NCBI RefSeq assembly: GCF_009870125.1 | Contig: NC_046679.1 | Span: 5,146,001-5,210,000 of the forward strand | DNA length: 64,000 nucleotides | DNA from: Drosophila pseudoobscura | Lineage: Eukaryota; Arthropoda; Insecta; Diptera; Drosophilidae | Direction of reading: 5' to 3' | Shown here: one piece after another, positions 48,567 through 59,700 of the stretch | How the letters are laid out: each line of letters opens with the position of its first letter | Position numbering within the stretch: position 1 is the first letter of the stretch | Translations under genes and position numbers: made by a program | Notes under the pieces: generated by a model | Told to the model about the DNA's origin: nothing | Databases searched by the model: none | The model's input: only the letters and a program-made list of their open reading frames with translations

Positions 48567-50715
48567 TGCTCTCCCCCACAGGGCGCCTGCCTGGGCTCCT
48601 CTGGTCTCGGACTTTGTCTGGCTTTTTTGGCAGCATTGCTGAAAACGATTTGGTAAGTACTGTTTGTTGATACCCAGCCAAGGCTTAAGTGTACCCAGAA
48701 GCGAAAGCAACAAAATCCTGGCAAAAATACTCTGCTTTAATGCGCTTTGCCAGCCAGACTCTTGGCTGGATTTGGAGATGGAGATGGGATGAGGAGTAGG
48801 GAAGCGGGCGCTGCCTTGTTATTCGAAGACGTTTGAGCTGCAACTGAGGCTAAGAAGCAAAAACTATATTAATTTTCCATTTCACTTTAAGGTTCTTCTT
48901 TTTCCCCCGTTGGCTTATAAACTTGCTTGCTACAAAAACTCAAAAAGAATTCCCTTTCAATTCGTATCTGCTTGTTGTTCTTTGTTGCCTGATTCAGTCT
49001 AATGCAGTACTACTATAACCAAGGTGATTTGCATATATACGTAGAACTAGTACAAAGAGAATGGCCGATGAAGAGCCGGATACTTCTTTAACTCTTGATT
49101 AAGCACCTTAACTCCTGGTCTTCTTCTGAGCTTTGGACAATGCTTTATTGCCGCAACCTCAACGCAACGCAGTCAATTATTTATTATGCAAAGCCATCAG
49201 AGCTCAGGCCAACAAATTCTGGCCCAGAACCATTCAAGTTCTGAAACAAAACCCCCACCCACACGCACTCTCTTTCTCTCTCTCTCGTCACGCAGGGACC
49301 AGATGATTTAAAAAGCGTTAACATATTTTGGGACGCTTACTTGGCGGAGGGTCACAGCCGCAGACACACGCAGCTGGCTGAAATAATCATTAATCATTTC
49401 TTAACGTGGCCAGAACGAAACGACGGTGGCGCGCCAGAAAGTTTTCACTCCTCGCCAGGTCGTCGTCGGGTCATAGTCATAAGGCATTAACTTGCCGGGC
49501 ACTTGTACAGGAGCCACCTCGTGTGGCTCGGAGTCAGAGTCAGAGCCAGAGCCAGGGCCAGAGTGATATTATCAAGTTGATGCCACACCCACGGCCCCCG
49601 CACCCGCAGACACCTTGTGGGGGGCGTTGGGCAACCGCGACAAATTTGAAAAATTGCTCAAAGTTTTAGTGCCCCATCTTCGTTCTCCACGGCACTCGCA
49701 TGACATACGAGCTGAAATAAATATTTTTCCCCCTGGCATGTTACAAATGTTTCGAGTCGGATGAAAAGTTTGCCTCATTGTGAGAAAATTTAAGAGCTCC
49801 CACCCGTCCCCCAGTACCCCCGGGAAAGCTTTCCTCTTCTGTGTGCAACTGTTACGAGTATTTCAAAATTTAAACAGCCCAGCAACGGCCTTACGGAATT
49901 ACTCGACAATTTTATGGCTGCCGTGCATAAAATACGTATGACGCTGCAGGTTTACCGGGCCACACCAGACCGTACCCCCGACCATGCCCCAAGACCCGAC
50001 TTCCATCAGCTGTTTGCCGGCTCCGGCTGCTGCTCCCGGTGCGTGTCCGTCTGGAGATGGTGGATGCGGTGGTGGAACGGAGCCGAGTGCCAAGTGTCTG
50101 GGAAGTGTAAATCGGCTTTGTCGCCGCTTGTTGTGTGCACGATGTAAACACAAACTGAATAATACTGGTTACTGGCCATAGAAAGAGACTCTTGTTCTTG
50201 GTCGCCCTCTCTCAAAACCATACAAATCTCTCCAGCATCTGGTTCTCTCCGATGGTATAAGAGATTACCATTCTCTGTCCGCGACGCATGCGCAGATCTC
50301 TGACAAGAAAGAGCACCGCTCCTCAGCGAATGTTTTCTTTATTGTATGGGAATTATTTCTGAAATCTGTTTGTGGTTGACTTTGGTTCATGTGCGTGTTG
50401 CCAACTAAGGCAAACGCTATATGTAACAAGATTAGGCAAAGTATTTGTATTTTATAGAATACAAAAAGCTCTGCTGAGCCAACAGAGAATAGAGACTAAA
50501 ATATAATTGGAAAAATATACCGTGACTAAAGGGTATTGAAAATGTTTGCCATTCCACAAGATACTTGTGTCATTAGAAAACTTTGAGGTCAATCATTTTC
50601 AAGTATCCCAAAGTATTCTTCCGAAATATTATAGAAACAGGCTTACATCTAAAAGAAGTACCGCCTTCAGTGGCTTAAATGTTAACATACATTTTATATA
50701 TTCCATTTCAAGGGC

Positions 50716-50919
50716 TTAGAAGTACATATATGTGTCGATCTGTAGTATTTGGTGTGAACAAAGTCTTGAATGTTGTCTTTTTATGTTTTTTGTTCGCACA
50801 GATTTACAAAATGTCATATGCCTTGAAGATCCTTTTTTGATTGTCTGTACATGTGGGGCAAGATCCTTTAGAAGTTGATCGGCAGACTGTTTCTGTATAA
50901 GGCCGGCGTCTTTAGATTT
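50716..50919 (-). CDS. Possible alternative last exon of the NSL2 gene
   Basis: Reading on the minus strand, a strong acceptor (T-rich tract ending TCTTTCACAG at 50929-50920) is followed by 67 open codons and a stop at 50716. The frame begins exactly at the splice point (phase 0). The main gene's exon 4 also ends in phase 0 at 51613, so exon 4 could splice here and skip exon 5, giving a basic C-terminal tail rich in Lys, Arg and His. A GT after the main stop (51026-51025) could alternatively make this a 3' UTR intron. I recognise no domain. It may be 3' UTR that is open by chance. Confidence 0.3.
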   Translation of the reverse strand, partial: KSKDAGLIQKQSADQLLKDLAPHVQTIKKGSSRHMTFCKSVRTKNIKRQHSRLCSHQILQIDTYMYF

Positions 50920-51029
50920 CTGTGAAAGACATATACATATTATAATTATTGTTAATAAGAGAAAACTATGAACAAAATATAGCATTCTATAGATGATTGT
51001 GATTAGAAGTAATTACATGAATGGTTACT

Positions 51030-53070
51030 TTATAAGTCGTTCATTGTGGACTCAAACCAAGGGGCACTTTCGATGCCCTCGAGCATTTTCATAATGTCAC
51101 TGAGATTGTTGTTGGCTTCACCAACAGTTGATAGAATTACGGACTGGTCTAGATCCTGTTCAATTGCGATATTGCCTTGATCAGTAGCTTCTGTATCTTG
51201 ACTGTCATTTTCACGACCTACGGTTACTTCATTACCCACATCAAGAAACTCATTGGCTATAAAGTTTGAAAGTCCTGATAGCGTATCGACATCATAGTCA
51301 AATGCAGCAGACGAGGTATCCGTGATATTTTGACCCGCTGGGGTCGGTTCAGTCCACGTCTGATTAAGTACAAAACGATCGACAGTGGAACGTGGGGCAA
51401 AAATACTTTCTGCTGGTGCATTAATCGGTGGCTCATAGAACTGAGGGATAATAGGTGGGTAATTTATTCAGGTTCAATCACAGCAGTACATGCAAACACT
51501 AATAATTGTCTACAAAGTCTATAGACTCAAGCTAAGGCGTATGAATAAAATAGCACTGGTTTTAAGTTGTTTTTGTTGTGTGGTTTAAAATTTGATGACA
51601 TATTCGGCTCACCTTTTGCTTATACTGCTTCCTAGGCGGCTCCAGGGTCCTATGTAGCTCACATGTCTCGTTCCCCAGGTCCCAGACAGGATCCTGGCAG
51701 ACATTGCCGTTGCGTTCCTCACCGCAATCGCGGAATATCATCTGGCGTCTATCCGATAGAATATGCCTGCGGCAGTGCTTGGTGGACTGTATCGCTGGCA
51801 GTCCACACTGATGGCCGTACAAATTGAAAATGCACTTTGAGACGTAGAAAGTCTTGCGCACGTAGTCGTGCTTGGACTGGTCGCGTTTCTCTCTGTATCT
51901 CTTGTAGAAATACGCCTCCTTGCCCTGTCGGCGATGATAGCTGTTTAGAGCCCTCAGCTTTTGGTAGAGCTTCAGCTCGTGCGGTGATTTCTTAGCCTGA
52001 TCCAAAATGCTGCCTGCAAATATAAATACAACTGTGAGTTCTCGTGGCAGACGCGTGAAGTGTTTGAACTGCACAGTAGGTTTCCTGTTCTTTGCGTAAG
52101 TCAATTAAGTACTGGCGCCGTCGCTTCCTCATGTGGCGTGCCAAAAACTTGAGCTCCTCGCCGTAAAGAGTCTGAAGTTTCTCCACTTTTCTTAGAGTGT
52201 TCTTCACGGCCTCGGGACGAGTGTAGACGCCGCCGTGTCTGCAGACAAAGAATAAGGTTTAAGGGACATCACAACGATTGGGCTGAGTAGCGATCTTACT
52301 TTAGAGGATCATCGTAGTCGGAGTCGATGCTTTCATAATCAGACTCATCAAATTCGACATCTGGTAGGGTGTTCCTGGCACAAGGCGGGTCCTCATCATC
52401 GCTCGAAATATCGGATGCATATTCCAAAATGCGCTTGCGCGAAACCACCGCTCCTGCCACATTCTCCACACTGTTGCGATATTCTTGGGGCACTGTAAGG
52501 AACATTAAAACTAGGTTTAGAACACGGAATGGCTTGAATATAATTGTACGTACGAAAAGGCGTCACTTGCGGTGACACAACATCAATCACATCATCGTCT
52601 TCATCTTTATTGTCCACGGGCTTCGGAGCCTCGGGCTCGTTCACATTCAAGTGATGAGCAAGACTATTGAGCAACGTCTCATTGGTCTCTACGCCAGACC
52701 GAAAACAGCCCAAGGTCATCCGAGCCTTGCGCATCTGAAGCTGACGGTTGTGCTCAAAGCAAAGTGGCGTCAGTATCTCCTTCTTCCTGGCATCATACTT
52801 GGGCACCGCGTTTATGCACTGCCGTCTGTTCAAGTACTCGAACGCGCACCGACGGAAGGGAGCAAGTGGATCCCAAAGAATGTGGCGAATGCAAAACTTG
52901 TACCCTTCAATGCGCACCAAGCTGCACTTGTATGTCGGGTTGGCGCAGTACCTGGCTTTGGTCAACTCCTTGTGGATCTGGTCGCGCAGCTGCTCCTCCT
53001 TTTCCGGGCTGCATTTGCCATTGAATCGCGAATCGCGTTTGGGCATTTTACTTAGAGATAAGTCAGACAT
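51030..53070 (-). CDS. dgt1: NSL complex subunit 2 (KANSL2 homologue), five exons
   Basis: Exons on the minus strand are 53070-52554, 52492-52300, 52238-52075, 52013-51613 and 51440-51030. Every intron is GT-AG, and the joined frame has 1686 nt and 561 residues. Two C3Hc3H zinc-binding modules stand out. The first has C42-x6-C49-x10-C60-x2-H63 then C75-x9-C85-x18-C104-x2-H107. The second has C352-x8-C361-x10-C372-x2-H375 then C388-x8-C397-x11-C409-x2-H412. This paired layout is that of KANSL2/NSL2, a subunit of the MOF-containing NSL histone acetyltransferase complex that acts on housekeeping promoters. In Drosophila it is known as dim gamma-tubulin 1. Between the modules lie an acidic Asp/Ser-rich stretch (exon 2) and a basic, probably helical region (exon 3). 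The acidic C-terminal tail is exon 5. The start is the first Met of the frame, and a second Met at residue 9 is possible. The symbol rests on family recognition, not on a search. Confidence 0.88.
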
Positions 53071-53174
53071 TTTTTTTTCGTTACCGGCTTTTCACTGAAA
53101 AAACTAAATATACTTCGAAGAAAAAATTGACACTTGCCAGAGATGAACTTACAACGATATAAAATGTATCGATG

Positions 53175-53182
53175 TATCGATA
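53175..53182. promoter_or_regulatory. DRE (TATCGATA), proximal
   Basis: A perfect DNA replication-related element lies 105 bp upstream of the NSL2 start codon, a usual position for this DREF site in Drosophila housekeeping promoters. A second overlapping half-site (GTATCGATG) sits at 53167-53175. Confidence 0.7.
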
Positions 53183-53190
53183 TAAGTATT

Positions 53191-53475
53191 TCGAATTGGA
53201 ACATATGTTGCGATTTGGGACAATGGAATATGAACGCTGAAGCAATGAAGCAGAATAAGCTTTTACATTGGCAGACGATATTTGAGAGAATTATGAAAAT
53301 CAACCACACTATGAAAAACGGCAGGAATTTGGACAACACAATTTGTAAAAAAATTTATCGATATAAGTATTATTATTTTTTTTTTTTTTTTAGGGTTTAA
53401 GTTGCTATCCGTGATATAAATATTATTAAAAATGTAATTACAAATTTGCTTCGAGTTGGAACAGTGGAATATGAA
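53191..53475. repeat. Imperfect duplication upstream of the NSL2 gene
   Basis: TCGAATTGGAACA (53191-53203) and CAATGGAATATGAA (53221-53234) recur as adjoining blocks at 53451-53475, with G for A and CAGTGG for CAATGG. The first block is preceded by DRE plus TAAGTATT at 53175, and the same DRE context recurs at 53356. A T tract at about 53377-53391 lies between. This looks like an old local duplication with different internal deletions. Confidence 0.5.
53356..53363. promoter_or_regulatory. DRE (TATCGATA), distal
   Basis: A second perfect DRE lies 181 bp further upstream and is followed by the same TAAGTATT as the proximal one. It appears to belong to a partial duplication of the promoter region. 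Confidence 0.55.
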
Positions 53476-53524
53476 ATTGATTCTTATCGAGAGAATCTTT
53501 GCAAATATTTATATTGCATAGATT

Positions 53525-53758
53525 TTAGGCATTCACGCTTCTGAAGTAACGATTTCCGCCAAAAGGAATAAGTTTTACACACATCACGAGATCCCAGCGA
53601 TCCTTCACCCTCTGAAAAATGCTATCTACACCATCAAAGTTTACTTTTTCCACTGAATCCTCCAGCTGGTCCGCTGATCTCCCTATTGAGCAGAGCACTT
53701 CGCTTGGCTTGGCTAAGAGGCAGCAACAACAATAGGGTGTTGGGAACTTCTTGGCCAA
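53525..53758 (-). CDS. Uncertain short ORF or gene remnant upstream of NSL2
   Basis: An open frame of about 77 codons ends at 53525 on the same strand as NSL2, some 450 bp upstream of its start. It begins at TTG, and the nearest upstream ATG (53768-53766, minus strand) is in another frame. The last 45 or so residues have a balanced protein-like composition (a segment with KDRWDLVMCVKLIPFGGN), while the first part is Cys-rich and less convincing. It may be the last exon of an unseen gene, a frame-broken remnant, or chance. I do not recognise the family. Confidence 0.25.
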   Translation of the reverse strand: MAKKFPTPYCCCCLLAKPSEVLCSIGRSADQLEDSVEKVNFDGVDSIFQRVKDRWDLVMCVKLIPFGGNRYFRSVNA

Positions 53759-53768
53759 ACATCAAATT

Positions 53769-56700
53769 CACAGCCGATTTTTGTCATTAGAGCAACAGAA
53801 AACTTTGAAAGGAAGCTCTTCAGGCTAACAGCCCCGCCTCCCTCAATCCTCAGAGACCCCCGACATCGCCAGAGGCACAGCAACTGTCACTTGGGCCGTG
53901 GCGCGTTTTTAATGGTCAAAAGTTTTATGTTTATTGTTTATGCGTTGAAGCAAAAATTTTCATGAACTTTTCATTGTTCCGGTTTGCTGGAGGAAAACTT
54001 TTAGCATACAATGCACTTTAATTTCGCTGCCCCTCCAGCAGCAACACAAGCAGCAGCAGTCCCTGTTGCCTGTTCCCTGTTCCCTGTTACCAGTTCCTGC
54101 CAAAGAAATGCTTTGGAAACAATGCGATGGCAAATGTTGCAGCAAAAGTTTATGCGCCAGAAACTTGGCCAAATGACAGTGATTGGGGGCAGGGTAAGAG
54201 GAGGGGGGCGTGGGCATGAATGGGTGCGGGTCGAATGGCGGGCGACAACCTTCAATGCCATTGACTGTCCGTCCGGGCGTTTCATTTGCGCGTAATATGC
54301 GCACAGGCCAACTTTGTTTTATTGGCTGGCAAATGCAAATAAAAGTTGGCATTCCACGGTATGCCCTGCTGCTGCCACACAGTCTCGCCAGCCACCAAAT
54401 GTGGCATGCCCAATGCCCCGACTGTATTTGAGAGGTTCTCGAGTCCAGTCCAGTTCAGTTAATTTTTTCCATTCAAAGGCGAAACAATGAAAGTGCCTGA
54501 ACATTTTTTGCCCCGTAGTCATCTTGTTAACATTTATTCTCTCTGCCTCTCAGTCTCCCTGGGCACTCGCTAGGCGGACTTACAATGTAAAAGTTACTTC
54601 CACTTGTTCCCTTCTTGGCTTTTTTTAGCCACGACCAAAGTTTGGCCACTTAAAGCAGTTTGTCAGTCAGTTCTGGGGAAGCGTTAACTTCCACAGATTC
54701 TGTGGAGCGGAGCTTGCATTTCGGGTGGCATAAATTTTCGGTTTACTTTCAATTTTCGCAATCATCACATTATGCAATGGAGTCGTTTGTGCTCGCTCGC
54801 AACAAACTTTCTTCCAAAGATGCAAAACATTCTGCAGCCGTCGCCAAGTCGGAGCCAACTCTCCAGCACGGACACCAGGCATACGTTCCGCCTCTAAGCA
54901 GATTTTGGCAGCAGCTTCTCCCCGTTGATGACACAATAAATTGCTGAAAATGTCCAACAGGACACAAACAAAGAAAAACGCCAGGAAAATCCCATTCATA
55001 TGCAGAATGAAAGCATTTTTCCCAATGCTGAAATAGTTTGTTTGCCGGTGCAGGGCTCTCCCGGGGGCAGGCAAGTGTACAGCCCCAAAGAGCAGCAGTT
55101 GTTGCCCCGTGCCAGTCACAGTTGTTGCACAAATGCCGCTCGCAGGCAGGCCGAAATATTGTAATATGTGTACAAAATGGTTTAGCTGCAGCCGAAAAAC
55201 AAATCGAATTTCTCTATCTATTGGCGGAAGGATCTATGACAGGCTAAAGCCACAAAAAAAGTGTCTACATTCTCGAGTCGGAAAATGATGCTGCTTGCAA
55301 CGTGGACACATGGGACCTGCTGGCGGAGGCGGTGGGGCAGGGAGTGTAAAATTGTGACACAAAGTTATGACAATGATGAAATGGGAACGATGCCGTCGCC
55401 GTCGTCGTCGTCGTCGTTGTCGTTCTCGGTGATGATGATGAGCCGCAGCAGCAGCCGCAGCACCAGCCGCCCAGGCTGGAGCATCAGTGGAAGTTGGAGC
55501 ATGAGCTGTGGCAGAAGGAGTGGCATCAGCAGTGAAGGAGCCAGCAGCAGAGTGCTGCCATGGACAACGATGCCGGCTGTCGGCTGCCAGCTGCCACCAC
55601 CGGTGGCACGGGAGAATAAGACATTTCTCTGTCTCCCCCACTGCCTTTGTCGAGCTTTACTTTTTGTATGTACTTTCCCTGCCGCAGAAATACAATTTCA
55701 TTTGATGTCTATGTGTGCGATGAAATTTTCGCACATTTGCATAAAAAATATGTGGAAGACGAGTATGTGGCCAAGAGCCAGGCAGGAGAGTGCAGTTAAA
55801 TTACAGGAGCCCCCAGCTGGAGGCCAAGGGACCGAATCTCATATGACGAAGTGGAATCCCCTACACCAAGGACTCCCATATAATGTGTAAGTGGAGCAGC
55901 CATTCACTTGTAAGATTCATTCTGAAACCATATCAAGTGCAATCGGGGAAAGTTCATCAGAATCCTTACCAGTTCCCTTCAATTTCGAACTCGGATTACT
56001 GAGACATTTCCAGGGCATTGCCAAGCATTCAGCGCTGACATTTACATACTTTCGCTAACTTGACTCGAAGTCAACTTGGAATTTGCATGCCAGAAGCCAG
56101 AACGGGACGATGCCAAGTCATTCCGTCACATGTGACATTGCATGCCACATTCCACAAAAAATGGATGGCAATGAAATAGGGGGGGGGGGGGGGGAGGAAT
56201 GTGCCAAGCAGCAGAATTTTACGAGTAGCAAATACACTTAAAAAGTAATAAAATATTTTATTACGACACAGAAAACTGCACATAGAAAATATGCAAGCTC
56301 ATTTCATTTCTTGTCGAGCAGAACTTTTGCAAAATTCCTTGAAAAGAAATGACTTTAAATTGAGCGCCAGCCAAGCCCGGCAGCAAATTAAATATTCATT
56401 AGTGAAGGGGATCAGGCGTGACATCCTCTGATGTCGGGGACTTTGATTAAGCATCTAATGCCGCTCTGTAATGCCCCCATAAGGACTTGAGCCACTAATC
56501 AATAATGCGCTGCTCTTCAAGCGGTTGGCGCCTCAGCCTCATCCTCATTCCCATGAAGCTAATTCCGCTGGAGCTGGAGCTCCTTTGCTCTGTTGTTTGC
56601 TCTATGCGTGTCATCGCAAGTGGCAGTCGTGCAGCAGCCAGGACTCACTCTTGACTGCTCCACCCGTTGCTATCCAGCACTCCAGAGCTGACGTTGACGC

Positions 56701-59700
56701 AGTTCATCAATCAAATCACTGGCTGTTAGTCAAGCAGTCATGTGATTTGATTGATTCGCGCTAAAAATCTCTGCTCAAACAAGCGACAGTCCCGCACAGA
56801 GAGACATAGAGACAGAGACACATGCATTAATAATGCGGCTGGAAATGAGGAGTTGAAAGCGCCACCGTCGCCGTCGCCATTGCTGACTGCATTTACGCGA
56901 ACATCAAGCGCTGTTTATCCGGAGGGAGGCACATCAGAGTGGGAAAAACAGCAAAGTTGCAACCACAACAGCTGCCACTTGCATTGATTTCGAAAGGCGT
57001 GCCACGGCCTCCGGCCTGGCTGTGAAGGGTGCCAGGAGGAGTAGGAGGAGCCATGGAAATCGATAAGCCAGAGTGTGTGTGTGTGTCTCCTCTGCAAGTA
57101 TGCCGGCGGCGGTGACAGCTACTTAGGCGGGGACCGGGCCTTCGTTCGGGACAAGGCATTCATTTGTCACTTGGTTGGGTATAAATTATTTACAGAAGAC
57201 AATGTTTGCCTTGAGCCCCGGAGGCATCTCCGAGCAATTCCAGCAACTGCTCCCCGGTCGCCTGTTTAGGCATAAAAAATTGTAACGTCAATGAAATTGC
57301 CCAATTTTATGTTCAATCAATAAATACGGCCAGCGAAATGGCATATGTACGTGTTGGCTGCCTCAATTTATTTGGTATTCATGCAACATTAACATGGATT
57401 TTTATTAGTATCATGTTTTTGAAAAGGGTTCCTGCTACTGCCCCCAACTAATAAAACTCCCAGGCACTTGCCGCACGAAAATATTGCTGGGTGGCCGGGT
57501 GGCCGGGATTCCTGGATCGACATTCCCAGACCCAAAAGGCTTAGAGCTCGGGCAAACTGTATTATGCCTACGTATCGAATTCAAAACATATAAACCCAAG
57601 GCAAACGACAGGTGATGGAGGACGAGATGGAGAATGGCGAATGGAGAACCGAAAGGTGAGAGAGTCGATGTGGAAGGTTGCCCTTTGGCACTCGACTGTA
57701 CGTGACCCTTGCCCTATGCTATTTGGTATTTGCCTTTTGCTCCTGCTGCTGCTGTCTAAGCTGTGCATGGCTGGGACTATGGCTATGGCTATGTCTGGTA
57801 TGGATCAATACCTTCTTTGATTGACACTCTGAATTTAAAGCATTAAATTAGCCCGGATAGGCATGACAGCAGCTTTCATGAGAAGTGGCCAGATGTGGGC
57901 TAGTAAACCTTATCAAAATCCGTTACCTTGGCCACACTGAACTTACCCCAAAAGCATTTCATGGCAGACAGCCAACATCCGTCGTACATTAATTCATTAA
58001 ATATTCCCGGCTATACAAAGCCAGGAGTCCATGTAAACGCTTGAAGATTCACCTCAAACTGGGGGAAGGGGCCCTGCCGACCCGTTTGTCAAGCTGCTAG
58101 CAGGAGCCAACAAGTGTCTGAACTTTCTCTTTGAGCTTTTGCTCCTTTCCAGCGGCCAGTAGCTTAGCAATCCTACGCGACCCTTGCCCAGCACAGAATG
58201 TCTCACGTTTCAGCCACTTTTCGACCATAATTACAGCCAAGAGCAATTTGAAAAACACTTGATGCTGGCAATTAAAAAGTTGAGCAACATTTTTCTTCAC
58301 GGGCAGCTCCACGGCGGCTCTTAGCCGCTGCTTGGGGCTGCAAGTGTAATTAATTAGTTTTCAATTTCACTCGGCTAAATATGCATAATTTATGTGCCGG
58401 TGACTGTGACTGGGCGCCCACCCTGGGCGCCATTAGGTTGGTCGTAGAAAGCAGCCAACATCATGGTCATAATACAATTTACTAGCCATTACTTGGTCTC
58501 TCCTTTCGAGCAGCCATTCTTCCGTTCTTCCGTTGTTGCTGCCATCTTCTGGCCACTTCTTTTGGCGGGCGGCAATTTGTGTGCACCAATTACTTTGTTT
58601 GTTTGCCGTGCACCATGCGACAACTTGCGGAAAGGACGACAGACGCTGTGCTCCTGTTATCCTGCTACTGCCTTTCCCACTGTGCTCCTGCTGCACTTCA
58701 CTTTGCTGCGTTTCCTCTATTTCCGTTACAAACATTTCCGCTTCGCATTGCTGCAAATTTATTGTTTCCTTGCGGTTTTCGTGTGCGTGTGTCCCTGTGT
58801 GTGTGGCTAGATGTCCTTTTCCTCTTGAAGCACTTCTGGAGGATACTCTTGTGCGCTCCTCCAACCTAATGGGGATGGCACCTTAAAAGGGATCGTTCCC
58901 TGGCTGTAGGACAGGCTCAATCAAACAGCAAAATGGCGGCAGAGCGGAAGTACTGTCACTACATCCGGCAACGACCCACGACCTGCCATACCCTTACGCA
59001 CCCTCACCCACCATCCTCTGCTGTGCCCTTCCGGTCGGAAATACGCATTTAGTTGCATGTGAAATTGTTACATTTTTGTCAACAGGCAAATTTTGTTATT
59101 TATTTCCACGCGTTTCTTATTTCGCTGCCGTCTTCGCCGGGGACTTGGCGATGAAAAATTGAAATGTCGTTTCTAATAAATCATTTCGGCAAATTCAGAG
59201 CAACTTGTTTGTTTCGGCTGCCGTCGCCAACTGTTTGTGCTTATTTCCGTTTCCGGCCGGGCCCTTGCTCGACCCTGGCCCAGCTCCAAGCCCCCAGGCC
59301 GTGGCCACAATTTTTTGCGCCCCTCTGCGAGTACACGGCGGATGTTTCCAGCCCCGTCATTGCAGCTGACATAATTAATTACCCAAGCGCGCGAGCATTT
59401 CCCAGCGGCTGCGTGTGCCTCACCTGAGGCGCCACCACCAAGGGCCACCTTCGCAAAAGGAAAGCGGGTATGCTCGTGCTCGTGCTCGTCCTCGTCCACA
59501 GATTTCGCGCGCGCGGCAGAGCTGCTGACAGGAAGAGGGTCGACAGCAGCACCGAGCGGCACCGACTCGCCATAATTGGATCGCTTTAATTATATGAATT
59601 TATGCGGGGCAGTGGCAGTGGCAGTGGCAGTCCGTTATTGCGGTGACTGTGTTTGTAATCCACACGGCGAGACAAATCTTCCTGTCATGCCCTCAGCCTC

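Larger units (their letters stand above)
27376..50715. other. Long gene-poor noncoding stretch
   Basis: About 23 kb without a gene I can support. Simple repeats include a CTC tract near 28125-28146, GGCAGT near 30938-30963, TG near 31224-31242, GAGA near 36722-36736, GGGACT near 37618-37655, CTC near 40700-40722, AC at 41462-41486 and (GACC)7 at 48539-48566. Twelve C residues lie at 39148-39159. Two adjacent palindromes lie at 31081-31111 and a 23-bp direct repeat at 39903/40015. Several frames of 100-217 codons (for example at 47485-48138) lie opposite other open frames in low-complexity sequence and show no domain. The stretch may be a large intron or a regulatory domain of a flanking gene. 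Small exons could be missed. Confidence 0.6.

Noticed and set aside
50180..50340. Possible old LTR or promoter fragment with GGTATAAGAG and repeated AGAGAT motifs
   Set aside because: No partner copy, terminal ends or target duplication were seen, so it is too weak to call.
55234..55890. Overlapping 209- and 135-codon frames around a GTC/CAG-rich tract
   Set aside because: The open length is explained by stop-poor trinucleotide repeats. Residue composition is runs of Ser, Ala, Arg and His.
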